DNA of 64,000 bases from Streptomyces sp. NBC_00554 (GTDB lineage: Bacteria; Actinomycetota; Actinomycetes; Streptomycetales; Streptomycetaceae), in the NCBI RefSeq assembly GCF_041431135.1, contig NZ_CP107799.1, forward strand, positions 5,208,001-5,272,000, in the 5' to 3' direction. Shown here one piece after another: positions 48,268 through 56,718 of this stretch. Below the pieces are notes generated by a model. It searched no databases and was not told the DNA's origin. It was given only the letters and a program-made list of their open reading frames with translations. How positions within the stretch are numbered: position 1 is the stretch's first letter; each line of letters begins with the position of its first letter. Made by a program: the position numbers and the translations under genes.

Positions 48268-48587
48268 CCGACACACCACCCGCGATCGAACCGCTCCTGG
48301 CCCGCTTGTGCGGCGGTGAGATCACCGACAAGGACTACGTCGGATATTTCATGAACGAGCACGGAGAGGAACTCGTGTTCGCCCAGCGTCGGGGCGAGAA
48401 CACCGCCCGGCTCTGGCACAGCGACGCGGACTGGGAGATGTACCGCGTCGGCGACCACTCCATCCGGCTCGACGGCCCGATGGACGGGATGATCACCGTC
48501 GCCGACCTGATCATCAACCGCGAGGAGGCGACATGGCTGTCCTCCTGCCTCGCCGCCTCCCGCCACCTACGGCAGAGACGGACCTGA
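48264..48587 (+). CDS. Unknown 107-residue partner of the Shedu-type nuclease
   Basis: ATG 48264 overlaps the nuclease stop (ATGA), so the two are translationally coupled. The protein is acidic and compact: 'PLLARLCGGEITDKDYVGYF', 'EELVFAQRRGENTARLWHSD', 'WEMYRVGDHSIRLDGPMDGM', then a C-terminal helix 'IINREEATWLSSCLAAS'. The strand-rich middle and terminal helix resemble small immunity or inhibitor proteins, but I recognise no family. Known Shedu loci are usually single genes, so this is unusual. Candidate roles: inhibitor that keeps the nuclease off, or cofactor. Confidence 0.8.
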   Translation: MTDTPPAIEPLLARLCGGEITDKDYVGYFMNEHGEELVFAQRRGENTARLWHSDADWEMYRVGDHSIRLDGPMDGMITVADLIINREEATWLSSCLAASRHLRQRRT

Positions 48588-48715
48588 CCTCCGGGGCGAG
48601 GCCCCGACGGAGGGGCCTGGCTCAACGGTCACGGCGCGGTCCAGTCGGGCCTGGATGCTTTCCCCGCGGTTCCCCGCTCGGTCTGGTGCGGTGGCGAGCG
48701 GTGCGTGGTCGGGTG

Positions 48716-49039
48716 TCAGCAACGGGGATGGACGGTTGCCGTTCCGTACGGTGTGCCGCTGTCGGGGTGCTCGTGGGGTAGAGGGGCACGCACGGACCGT
48801 GTGGAGCGCTCGTCGCATGCGCCGATCTCCTGGAAGTTCCGGCGGCCATCTCGGAGGCTGAGCCCGCGGTTCGGGCCGCTTCGGATCTCGTCCGCGTCGT
48901 GCTCGTCCTGGCCGTCGTCCTCCCAGAAACAGACATGGCAGATCTCGTACGCTCCGCGCTCGGCAAGGGTGATGAAGCCGCAACAGGGACAGCGGTACGG
49001 CCCGCCTGCGGCTGCCCCCTGAGCGTTGATGAAGGTCAC
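48716..49039 (-). CDS. CPCC-family cysteine-rich protein
   Basis: 107 residues from GTG 49039 with AAGGA eight bases upstream. 'YRCPCCGFITLAERGAYEIC' and 'HVCFWEDDGQDEHDADEI' form the CPCC signature: C-P-C-C-G and C-x-V-C-F-W-E-D-D, together probably binding one zinc. The C-terminal part has 'GPNRGLSLRDGRRNFQEIGA'. The family is common in bacterial variable regions and in toxin-immunity lists, but its activity is unknown. It converges with the Shedu operon. Confidence 0.87.
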   Translation of the reverse strand: MTFINAQGAAAGGPYRCPCCGFITLAERGAYEICHVCFWEDDGQDEHDADEIRSGPNRGLSLRDGRRNFQEIGACDERSTRSVRAPLPHEHPDSGTPYGTATVHPRC

Positions 49040-49634
49040 GGCCGCAATCCTTGTTCACCGGTACGGATGGGTCACGGCGTTTCCTCGGCAGTGGCTTGAT
49101 CGACAGAGACCGCGTCACGCCGGGCCGCTCTCCAAACGGCCGTAGTGCATTAAGGCGCATGCTTTCCAACTGTGTTGGTGGGCTGTTGGGGTGTGTGCGG
49201 GGGCGTTCACTTGGGTTCATGGGCGGTCGGCCGTCGGCATCGCAACGACTCGGGTCCCGGCCCCGAAGCGATCGAGCGGACGGATCAGCGGGGGCGCGAG
49301 GCGCTGGAACATGATGCGTCGGCCGCGCCCGGGCGTCTCATTGAGGTCGAACAGGTGCCCGTGCCTCCACGGGGCGCTTCGTTCTCGGCGTCCCGAAGAT
49401 GTGCTGCTGCCTGTTGATCGACAAGAGCGGGAAAACACCTACCGGTTTTGGCTGACTGAGTCTGCGGTCCCCTGGCTAGGGCGACGGTGCCTACCAGACC
49501 ATCACCTGACGGCGGCGCCCCTCTGGCAAGGCACTTAGTCACGGCGTCAGCCCCTCGAACTGCCGACGCCGCGACGGAATGCCGACCCGGCGGATTCACC
49601 GCCGACGACACGGACCCACCCGGCGCAGGGCGGC
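49040..49634. other. 595-bp region without a clear gene, possible degraded coding sequence
   Basis: Codon bias is weak in all frames. On the minus strand a stretch around 49400-49217 reads plausibly as protein ('HGHLFDLNETPGRGRRIMFQ', 'RLAPPLIRPLDRFGAGTRVV'), but it lacks a credible start and neighbouring domains, so it may be the end of a decayed gene. I see no insertion-sequence ends. Confidence 0.45.
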
Positions 49635-50279
49635 TCAGTCTTCGCGTCCAACACCGCGATCGGGTGCGCTCATGTCGCCCGCCCGGGGCGTGCCGTCGGC
49701 GAGCCCGTAGCGCAGGTACACGGTGCCCTTCGGGCTGGCTACCGGCGGTTCGAGGAGTGTGACGTTCGTGGGCACCGCGCCACCGTCGAACACCTTCTTC
49801 CCGACGCCGAGCATGATCGGGTGCACCCAGAGGTCGAGACGGTCGAAGAGCTTCTCGCGCAGGAGGGTCTGCACCAGGTTCAGGCTCCCGACGACCTTCA
49901 CGTGCTCGTGCTTGTCACGGATCTCGCGCACCGCGCCGGCCAGGTCCGGGCCGAGTTGCGTCGACCCGGCCCACGAGAGGTCGGGCCTGCCGCGGGAGGC
50001 CACGTACTTCGGGACGCTGTTGAAGAGCGTGGCGATCTTGTTGTCCTCCCCGCCCTCCTGGTGCGGCCAGTAGGCGGCGAAGATGTCATACGTCCGCCGG
50101 CCGAGCAGGAGAGCGTCCGTGCCCTCGTACGCGGCACCGACCTGCGCCCCGGCGACCTCGTCCAGCAGGGGTGCCTGCCAGCCGCCGAACGGGAACCCCA
50201 CCGGGTCCTCGTCGGGGCCGCCGGGCGCCTGCCCGACGAGGTCGAGGGTTGCAAACATCTCGACGTGGATGAGGCCCAT
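49635..50279 (-). CDS. Dihydrofolate-reductase-family (RibD C-terminal-like) protein
   Basis: 214 residues from ATG 50279 with GGGAG six bases upstream. 'IHVEMFATLDLVGQAPGGPD' opens the fold; 'DALLLGRRTYDIFAAYWPHQ' with the G-R-x-T-Y cofactor motif, 'YVASRGRPDLSWAGSTQLGP', 'VVGSLNLVQTLLREKLFD' and 'DLWVHPIMLGVGKKVFDGG' follow the RibD_C/DHFR pattern. Such stand-alone proteins are NADPH-dependent reductases of unknown substrate, very common in Streptomyces, and not true dihydrofolate reductases. It is the last gene before tRNA-Ser(GGA). Confidence 0.9.
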   Translation of the reverse strand: MGLIHVEMFATLDLVGQAPGGPDEDPVGFPFGGWQAPLLDEVAGAQVGAAYEGTDALLLGRRTYDIFAAYWPHQEGGEDNKIATLFNSVPKYVASRGRPDLSWAGSTQLGPDLAGAVREIRDKHEHVKVVGSLNLVQTLLREKLFDRLDLWVHPIMLGVGKKVFDGGAVPTNVTLLEPPVASPKGTVYLRYGLADGTPRAGDMSAPDRGVGRED

Positions 50280-50404
50280 GCCGTACTCCCGATGAGTTGG
50301 TTGTCCCGGTCGGAAGGTAGACCTGCGGGCGCCGCCAGACTCATCGGTGCGACGGCATCCAACCCCACCCATCCACCCATTTACGGAACATGAGACCGAC
50401 AACG

Positions 50405-50464
50405 TCGAAGGGCCCCACCGCGAACGGTGGGGCCCTTCGAGTCGTGCCCGGTGAGGCACTGGCG
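50405..50464. repeat. tRNA-Ser(GGA) 3' flank and terminator, repeated at 731-789
   Basis: The hairpin TCGAAGGGCCCCACCG/CGGTGGGGCCCTTCGA (50405-50440) terminates the tRNA. Together with the next 24 bases, which reach into the tRNA 3' end, it matches 731-789 in inverted orientation. Confidence 0.8.
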
Positions 50465-50547
50465 GAGGATACGAGATTCGAACTCGTGAGGGGTTGCCCC
50501 CAACACGCTTTCCAAGCGTGCGCCCTAGGCCACTAGGCGAATCCTCC
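50460..50547 (-). tRNA. tRNA-Ser (anticodon GGA)
   Basis: On the minus strand the acceptor GGAGGAT pairs with ATCCTCC, discriminator G, and CCA is encoded (50462-50460). The anticodon loop is TTGGAAA (GGA), the long variable arm is serine-type and the T arm contains GTTCGAATC. Confidence 0.97.
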
Positions 50548-50619
50548 GCGGCAAACAATACAAGACGTTGAGGAGTGCTCGCGAACTCGTTCCCCCCGCT
50601 CAGATCCTGTACCCTGTGC

Positions 50620-50710
50620 GGAGCCCCTCACGTGGCGCTATCTGACTGAACTCCCCCAGGGCCGGAAGGCAGCAAGGGTAGGTTGGCTCTGGCGGGTGCG
50701 TGGGGGGCGC
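50620..50710 (+). ncRNA. ffs: Signal recognition particle RNA, small bacterial type
   Basis: The SRP RNA tip GGCCGGAAGGCAGCAAGG (50661-50678) is intact, with the closing stem around it. The ends GCCCCTCACG (near 50623) and CGTGGGGGGC (to 50708) pair. It lies just upstream of dnaX, the usual place in Streptomyces. Confidence 0.93.
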
Positions 50711-50758
50711 TTGCGTTTGCGGTCCGGGTTGTCAGTGGGCGCCTATAACCTCGTATGC

Positions 50759-53110
50759 GTGTCGTCTCTCGCGCTGTACCGCCGTTATCGCCCGGAGTCG
50801 TTCGCCGAGGTCATCGGGCAGGAGCATGTAACCGACCCGTTGCAGCAGGCGCTGCGGAACAACCGGGTCAATCACGCGTACCTGTTCAGCGGCCCGCGCG
50901 GGTGCGGGAAGACCACCAGCGCGCGGATTCTGGCCCGCTGCCTCAACTGCGAGCAGGGGCCGACGCCGACCCCGTGCGGAGAGTGCCAGTCGTGCCGGGA
51001 CCTGGCCAGGAACGGGCCGGGTTCGATCGACGTCATCGAGATCGACGCCGCGTCCCACGGTGGTGTCGACGACGCCCGTGACCTGCGAGAGAAGGCTTTC
51101 TTCGGGCCCGCCGGCAGTCGGTACAAGATCTACATCATCGACGAGGCCCACATGGTCACGTCGGCCGGCTTCAACGCGCTGCTGAAGGTCGTCGAAGAGC
51201 CACCCGAGCATCTGAAGTTCATCTTCGCCACCACCGAACCCGAGAAGGTCATCGGGACGATCCGGTCGCGTACCCACCACTACCCGTTCCGGCTCGTGCC
51301 GCCGGGAACCCTCCGGGAGTACCTGGGCGAGGTCTGCGGGCATGAGGGCATTCCTGTCGAGGACGGGGTGCTGCCGCTGGTCGTACGGGCCGGTGCCGGG
51401 TCCGTGCGTGACTCCATGTCCGTCATGGACCAGCTGCTCGCGGGGGCGGGCGACGCCGGTGTGACATACGCCATGGCCACCTCGCTGCTCGGGTACACGG
51501 ACGCGTCGCTGCTCGATTCGGTTGTCGAGGCCTTCGCCGCGGGGGACGGCGCCGTGGCCTTCGAGATCGTGGACCGGGTCATCGAGGGCGGCAATGATCC
51601 TCGACGGTTCGTTGCCGACCTGCTGGAGCGGCTGCGGGATCTGGTGATCCTGGCCGCCGTGCCGGACGCCGCGGAGAAGGGGCTCATCGACGCCCCTGTC
51701 GACGTGGTGGAGCGGATGCAGGCCCAGGCGGGCGTTTTCGGCGCCGCCGAGCTGAGCCGTTCCGCCGATCTCGTCAACGAAGGCCTGACGGAGATGCGTG
51801 GCGCCACCTCGCCGCGACTCCAGCTCGAACTCATCTGCGCGCGCGTGCTGCTTCCCGCCGCGTACGGGGACGAGCGATCCGTCATGGCCCGCCTGGACCG
51901 TATTGAGCGCGGCGTGAACTTCTCCGGTGGCGGGGGCGGACCTGCCATGGGGTACGTGCCTGGGGCCGATCAGCATGGCTATGGGCATGGGCCTGCGCAC
52001 AGTGGGACGGGGGGTTCGCCGGCCGCCCCGACCGGTCAGGCGGCTCCAGCGGCTGCAGTGGCTGCACAAGGACAGGCGGTTCCACCAGGCGGTGGGGTCG
52101 CGGCGGCTCGGGCCGCCGCGCGCGCGGCGGGACCTGGGCCAGCCCCCGACTCCGCTGCCCCGGTCGCTCCTCCCACGGCCGCTCCGGTCGCTCCTCCAGC
52201 GACTCCTGCACCTCCTGTGACTCCGGCGCCTCCTGTGGCTGAGCAGCAGCCGCAACCGCAAGCTCCGGCCACGCCCGCACCCGCGCCCGCCGCTTCCCCT
52301 GCACCCCCCGGTCCGTCGGGCGCCGCGCCCGGCGCCTGGCCCACCGCGACGGCCGCGGGCAGCGGCCGCCGTCCCGGCGGTTGGCCCACGGCCGCACCCA
52401 CGGGCGGCGGCGGCCAGCCACCAGCCACGCCCTCGGCCCCGGCACCATCGGCTTCGGCACCCGCCCCGGCTCCTGCCGCCGCCTCACCGGCAGCCCAGGC
52501 TCCCCCGAGCGGCGGCCCCGACCCCCGCCTGCTGTGGCCGAACATCCTGGAGGCGGTGAAGAACCGTCGCCGGTTCACCTGGATCCTGCTCAGCCAGAAC
52601 GCGCAGGTGACCGGGTTCGACGGTACGACTCTGCAGATCGGCTTCGTCAACGCGGGCGCCCGGGACAACTTCGCGAGCAGCGGCAGCGAGGAGGTGCTGC
52701 GGCAGGCGCTGTCCGAGCAGTTCAACGTCCAGTGGAAGATCGACGCGATCGTCGACACCTCGGGTGGCTCCGGTGGTCCGGGCGGCTCGGCGCCGCCCGC
52801 TCCGGCCGGTCCAGGATTCGGCGGCGGTTACGGCGGGGCACAGACGGCCCCCCACTCCGCACCCCAACAGCAGTCGGCCCCGGCATCGCGCCCCGCCGCG
52901 TCGCCGGGCCAGTCAATGAGCCACGCCCCGGCCGCGCCCGCCCCGGCACCCAATTCGGCTCCCGCCGCCCCCGAACCACCTCCGGTCGCCCCCGAGGACG
53001 ACATTCCCGAGGACGACGACCCCGACCTCGTCGAGTCCGCCCTCTCGGGCTACGACCTGATCGTCCGCGAACTGGGCGCGACGGTGGTGGAGGAGTTCTC
53101 GAACGAGTAG
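50759..53110 (+). CDS. dnaX: DNA polymerase III subunit gamma/tau
   Basis: 783 residues from GTG 50759 ('SSLALYRRYRPESFAEVIGQ'). The clamp-loader ATPase has Walker A GPRGCGKT (45-52), zinc cysteines C61, C64, C73, C76 and C79 in 'CLNCEQGPTPTPCGECQSC', Walker B 'IYIIDEAHMV' and sensor 'FIFATTEPEKV'. From about 400 to 590 is a long Pro/Ala/Gln-rich linker, then a tau-like C-terminal domain ('NILEAVKNRRRFTWILLSQN'). A TATAAC at 50744-50749, 10 bases before the start, suggests a very short or absent leader. It forms the beta-clamp loader core. Confidence 0.96.
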   Translation: MSSLALYRRYRPESFAEVIGQEHVTDPLQQALRNNRVNHAYLFSGPRGCGKTTSARILARCLNCEQGPTPTPCGECQSCRDLARNGPGSIDVIEIDAASHGGVDDARDLREKAFFGPAGSRYKIYIIDEAHMVTSAGFNALLKVVEEPPEHLKFIFATTEPEKVIGTIRSRTHHYPFRLVPPGTLREYLGEVCGHEGIPVEDGVLPLVVRAGAGSVRDSMSVMDQLLAGAGDAGVTYAMATSLLGYTDASLLDSVVEAFAAGDGAVAFEIVDRVIEGGNDPRRFVADLLERLRDLVILAAVPDAAEKGLIDAPVDVVERMQAQAGVFGAAELSRSADLVNEGLTEMRGATSPRLQLELICARVLLPAAYGDERSVMARLDRIERGVNFSGGGGGPAMGYVPGADQHGYGHGPAHSGTGGSPAAPTGQAAPAAAVAAQGQAVPPGGGVAAARAAARAAGPGPAPDSAAPVAPPTAAPVAPPATPAPPVTPAPPVAEQQPQPQAPATPAPAPAASPAPPGPSGAAPGAWPTATAAGSGRRPGGWPTAAPTGGGGQPPATPSAPAPSASAPAPAPAAASPAAQAPPSGGPDPRLLWPNILEAVKNRRRFTWILLSQNAQVTGFDGTTLQIGFVNAGARDNFASSGSEEVLRQALSEQFNVQWKIDAIVDTSGGSGGPGGSAPPAPAGPGFGGGYGGAQTAPHSAPQQQSAPASRPAASPGQSMSHAPAAPAPAPNSAPAAPEPPPVAPEDDIPEDDDPDLVESALSGYDLIVRELGATVVEEFSNE

Positions 53111-53241
53111 CGCGGGGATGGCGAGAGGGGTCCCATCCGGTGGCCCACTTTGGAGGATCTGGAGGATCCCACCATTCCTCCAGGCCCCCCGCTTCGGAAG
53201 CCCCCACAAAGGCACCCTCCTCCGGCGGTTAGGCTGACCCC

Positions 53242-54495
53242 GTGAAGGTCCTTGTCATCGGTAGCGGCGCCCGCGAACACGCCCTGTGCCGTTCCCTGTC
53301 CCTCGACCCCGACGTCACCGCCCTGTACTGCGCCCCCGGGAACGCAGGCATCGCGGAGGTGGCCGAGCTGCACCCGGTCGACGCCCTCGACGGCGCCGCC
53401 GTGGCTGCGCTGGCGGCCGAGCTCGGTGCCGAGCTGGTGATCGTGGGCCCGGAGGCCCCGCTTGTCGCGGGGGTCGCCGATGCCGTGCGCGCGGCGGGCA
53501 TCCCGGTCTTCGGCCCCTCCAAGGAGGCGGCGGAGCTGGAGGGCTCCAAGGCTTTTGCCAAGGATGTGATGGCGGGGGCGGGCGTCCCGACGGCGCGCTC
53601 GTACGTCTGCACGACACCCGACGAGGTCGAGGAGGCGCTCGACGCCTTCGGTGCCCCGTACGTCGTGAAGGACGACGGGCTCGCGGCCGGCAAGGGAGTC
53701 GTCGTGACCGACGACCTCGCGAAGGCCCGCGACCACGCCAACGCCTGCGACCGCGTCGTCATCGAGGAGTTCCTCGACGGCCCCGAGGTCTCCCTCTTCG
53801 CGATCACGGACGGCGAGACCGTGGTCCCGCTGCAGCCCGCCCAGGACTTCAAGCGCGCGCTGGACGGCGACGAGGGCCCGAACACCGGCGGCATGGGTGC
53901 GTACTCGCCCCTGCCCTGGGCGGACCCGAAGCTCGTCGAGGAGGTCATGCAGACAGTCCTCCAGCCGACCGTCGACGAACTGCGCCGCCGCGGTACCCCG
54001 TTCTCCGGCCTTCTTTACGCGGGTCTGGCGATCACCAGCCGAGGCGTACGGGTCATCGAGTTCAACGCCCGTTTCGGCGACCCCGAGACCCAGGTGGTCC
54101 TAGCCCGACTGAAGACCCCTCTCTCCGGCGTGCTCCTGGCTGCGGCGAACGGCACGCTCGCCGACCTGGAACCCCTGCGCTGGAGCGACGCCGCTGCCGT
54201 CACCGTGGTCGTCGCCTCGCACAACTACCCGGACACCCCGCGCACCGGCGACCCGATCACCGGGCTCGACGAGGTGGCGGCCCAGGACGCCCCGTACGCG
54301 TACGTCCTGCACGCAGGGACGAAGCGCGACGGCGACGCGGTCGTCAGCGCGGGCGGCCGTGTGCTCTCCGTCACGGCGACCGGCACCGACCTGACCGAGG
54401 CCCGCGAGCGCGCGTACGCGGCGGTCGCCCGCATCGGCCTCGACGGTTCGCAGCACCGCACGGACATCGCAGCGAAGGCGGCGGCAGAGGCGTAG
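53242..54495 (+). CDS. purD: Phosphoribosylamine-glycine ligase
   Basis: 417 residues from GTG 53242. ATP-grasp enzyme of purine synthesis step 2, joining glycine to phosphoribosylamine. Signatures are 'KVLVIGSGAREHALCRSLS', 'VIVGPEAPLVAGVADAVRAA', 'FGPSKEAAELEGSKAF', 'YVVKDDGLAAGKGVVV', 'DEGPNTGGMGAYSPLPWA' and 'FNARFGDPETQ'. Length is normal. Synteny with purC, two genes on, is typical of Streptomyces. A hairpin follows at 54566-54595. Confidence 0.97.
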   Translation: MKVLVIGSGAREHALCRSLSLDPDVTALYCAPGNAGIAEVAELHPVDALDGAAVAALAAELGAELVIVGPEAPLVAGVADAVRAAGIPVFGPSKEAAELEGSKAFAKDVMAGAGVPTARSYVCTTPDEVEEALDAFGAPYVVKDDGLAAGKGVVVTDDLAKARDHANACDRVVIEEFLDGPEVSLFAITDGETVVPLQPAQDFKRALDGDEGPNTGGMGAYSPLPWADPKLVEEVMQTVLQPTVDELRRRGTPFSGLLYAGLAITSRGVRVIEFNARFGDPETQVVLARLKTPLSGVLLAAANGTLADLEPLRWSDAAAVTVVVASHNYPDTPRTGDPITGLDEVAAQDAPYAYVLHAGTKRDGDAVVSAGGRVLSVTATGTDLTEARERAYAAVARIGLDGSQHRTDIAAKAAAEA

Positions 54496-54565
54496 AACCT
54501 GGTCAACAAGGTGACGCCCCAATGACCGGCCACGAGTCGGCTGGCAGGCCGCCAACAGCCCCCTG

Positions 54566-54595
54566 GGCCCCGGATTCCGTACGGAATCCGGGGCC
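54566..54595 (+). terminator. Hairpin terminator after purD
   Basis: GGCCCCGGATTCCGT (54566-54580) and ACGGAATCCGGGGCC (54581-54595) are perfectly complementary with almost no loop. Confidence 0.8.
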
Positions 54596-54761
54596 TGATC
54601 ATTGCCCACCGTCATCCACCTTTCCCCAAAGCCATTCCATCGAGTGACCGATGCCCCATCCGGCTGACGGGGGCCGGGGCCCCAACTAGGGTGCGGCGAA
54701 AGCGTTCCGGCACTTGGCCCACCGGCATTGCGATGTCGGTGGCGGGTGCCACAGTGGGGGA

Positions 54762-54845
54762 GTGAGCAACGCCAGGACATCCGCCGGCGCGGGCTGCGAC
54801 ACAGCCCGGGCGGGGCGGACCGTAGGGGGTGAGGTCCGGTCGTGA
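54762..54845 (+). CDS. Possible 27-residue leader ORF before the membrane-protein gene
   Basis: GTG 54762, with a GGGGGA stretch (54754-54760) close upstream, opens 27 codons whose TGA (54843-54845) overlaps the next GTG (GTGA). Peptide: MSNARTSAGAGCDTARAGRT and a short tail. The overlap suggests translational coupling, but the peptide is basic and low-complexity and chance is not excluded. Confidence 0.3.
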   Translation: MSNARTSAGAGCDTARAGRTVGGEVRS

Positions 54846-56686
54846 CCGGTATGGGTGTGGAGGTGGGCGCGCAGTCTGCGCGCTCCCAGGCTCTCGCCGT
54901 GCTGCGTATCCGCAGCAGGGCGCTGGCCGTCGCCCTGCTGCCCGCGGCCGTCGCCGTGGTGCTGCTGGCCGGCGGCTCCACCGGCCACATCACCGGCCCG
55001 GGCTGGGACACCACCCGCTGGATAGTGACCGCCCTCGCCGTCCTGGTTCTCCTCGCCGCCGCGGGCATCGCGCTCGTCGTCGCCCGCGCCCGGCCGGCCA
55101 TGAGTCCCACGGTCGCCATCGCCGAGGAGTCGGCGCCCGACCTCTACCGCATGGTCCGCGACCTGGCCGACCGTCTCGACGTCCCGGCCCCTTCGGCGAT
55201 AGCGCTCACCCCGGACTGCGACAGCTGGCTGGAGGACCGCACCCACCTGGCGCACGGCCGCCCGCCGCCCGGCGACAGGGACGAAACGGAAGGCCTGCAA
55301 GGCCTGCGCGGCGTACGCGGGCTGTCTTCGCGCCCGCGCCGGGCCCCCTCCGCCCCCGTCCTCGTCATCGGCTCCCCCTTCCTGTGGTGGATGCGCGTCG
55401 GGGAACTGCGCGCGGTCCTGGCCCCGGTCGTCGCCGGTACGGGCCCGTCGGCGCACCCCGACATAGCCGCGGCCCGTCGTTTCGTACGGGGCCTGGACGC
55501 GGCCGTGGCCGTGACCTCGGCGCCCACGCGCGGTCCGCTGACCCGCACGGTGCTGGGCGGCGCCGGCTGGGTGACCCGCCTCCTGCTGCGCAGCTGTCGG
55601 GGCCATGCGGCCGAAATGGAGCGAGGCGTGGCGGCCGCCGCGGCCGAGCGTGCACAGGCTGTGGACTACGGCCTGCGGATCGTCGCGCAGGAACAGGTGG
55701 GACTGGCGTACGCGGGCTGGGACCGGCTTCTGACCCGTGTCGCGCTGCCCGCGTGGCGGATGGGTCGCTGGCCGTCCCGGCTGGACGCGGGTGTCGTCGC
55801 GGCCCTCACCGAGCTGTCCCGCCGCGACCGCCTCGCCGAGGGGTTCACCTCACGGCTGGGCGAGCGCCCCGCCTGCGACCTGCTCGAAGAGCCCGGCACG
55901 GTGGACGAGGCGGCCTCGCTCCTCGCCGCCCGCCTCTTCCACGGCGGTCCCGCCGAGCCCGGGCCCGACTGGGCACCCGTGGACTGGCTGGAGTACCCGG
56001 ACGAGGTCGTCGACCGTAAGTGGCGTGCCGACGCGGCGCGCCTCCACCGGGTCCTCGACGCGCTGGGCGTACGGCACTCCACGGATCCGGCGGCGCCGGG
56101 CTCGGGTGGTCCCACGCTGGCGCGGGTGTTGGACCACCTGATGGCGTCGCCGGACGACGACAGGCACGTACCGGGTCCGGACGCGGATGCCGGCGTACTC
56201 GCCACCAATCGCGGGGGCGCGTATGAGGAGATGGGCATAGGCCTGGACGAGGACGACGCGGAACTCGTCCTCGGGAACGAGCGGACGGCTGCCCTTGCGG
56301 CGGGGCTCAGTGCGGAGCTGGCGCGTGAGGAGGCGGCGGCGCCGGACCTGGCGTCGGCGTCGGCCGGGGGCGCGGAGCCGGGGCCCGACCGGGCTCTCTG
56401 GGACGACGGGCTGCTTCCCCTCTTTCCGCTTCAGCCGCCGCGGAGCGGGCGGGAGCTGCTGGCCGACCATGTGACGGCCATGGTGTGCTGCGCCGCGATG
56501 GACACGGCGGGGGCCGCGCCGGGGCTCGACTGGCTCGACGGCCCGTCCCTCCTCGTCGACGGCGTACGTGCCGCCGATCTGGCCCCCCGAGTCCTCACCC
56601 TCGTCGAATCCGGCGACCCCACCCCCCTCCGCGACTGGCTCCGCCACCTCGGCGTCCGCCCAGAGAAACCGGTCCGCCTGGTCTGA
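54842..56686 (+). CDS. Membrane protein with degenerate M48 peptidase-like region
   Basis: 614 residues from GTG 54842. Two N-terminal membrane helices (about 30-44 and 61-80) precede a long cytoplasmic part. 'PDLYRMVRDLADRLDVPAPSAIAL' and 'VLVIGSPFLWWMRVGELRAVLAPVVAG' (key bases at 187-199) follow the M48 metallopeptidase layout, but the zinc motif H-E-x-x-H at the expected spot reads A-P-V-V-A, so it cannot bind zinc as M48 enzymes do. The rest is helical with an acidic stretch near 470 and ends PEKPVRLV. A pseudo-peptidase scaffold is likely. It lies between purD and purC at the position of a conserved Streptomyces membrane protein. Confidence 0.85.
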   Translation: MTGMGVEVGAQSARSQALAVLRIRSRALAVALLPAAVAVVLLAGGSTGHITGPGWDTTRWIVTALAVLVLLAAAGIALVVARARPAMSPTVAIAEESAPDLYRMVRDLADRLDVPAPSAIALTPDCDSWLEDRTHLAHGRPPPGDRDETEGLQGLRGVRGLSSRPRRAPSAPVLVIGSPFLWWMRVGELRAVLAPVVAGTGPSAHPDIAAARRFVRGLDAAVAVTSAPTRGPLTRTVLGGAGWVTRLLLRSCRGHAAEMERGVAAAAAERAQAVDYGLRIVAQEQVGLAYAGWDRLLTRVALPAWRMGRWPSRLDAGVVAALTELSRRDRLAEGFTSRLGERPACDLLEEPGTVDEAASLLAARLFHGGPAEPGPDWAPVDWLEYPDEVVDRKWRADAARLHRVLDALGVRHSTDPAAPGSGGPTLARVLDHLMASPDDDRHVPGPDADAGVLATNRGGAYEEMGIGLDEDDAELVLGNERTAALAAGLSAELAREEAAAPDLASASAGGAEPGPDRALWDDGLLPLFPLQPPRSGRELLADHVTAMVCCAAMDTAGAAPGLDWLDGPSLLVDGVRAADLAPRVLTLVESGDPTPLRDWLRHLGVRPEKPVRLV

Positions 56687-56718
56687 CAGCGACCGCCAAC
56701 GGGCGTGGGCCAAGCGTT

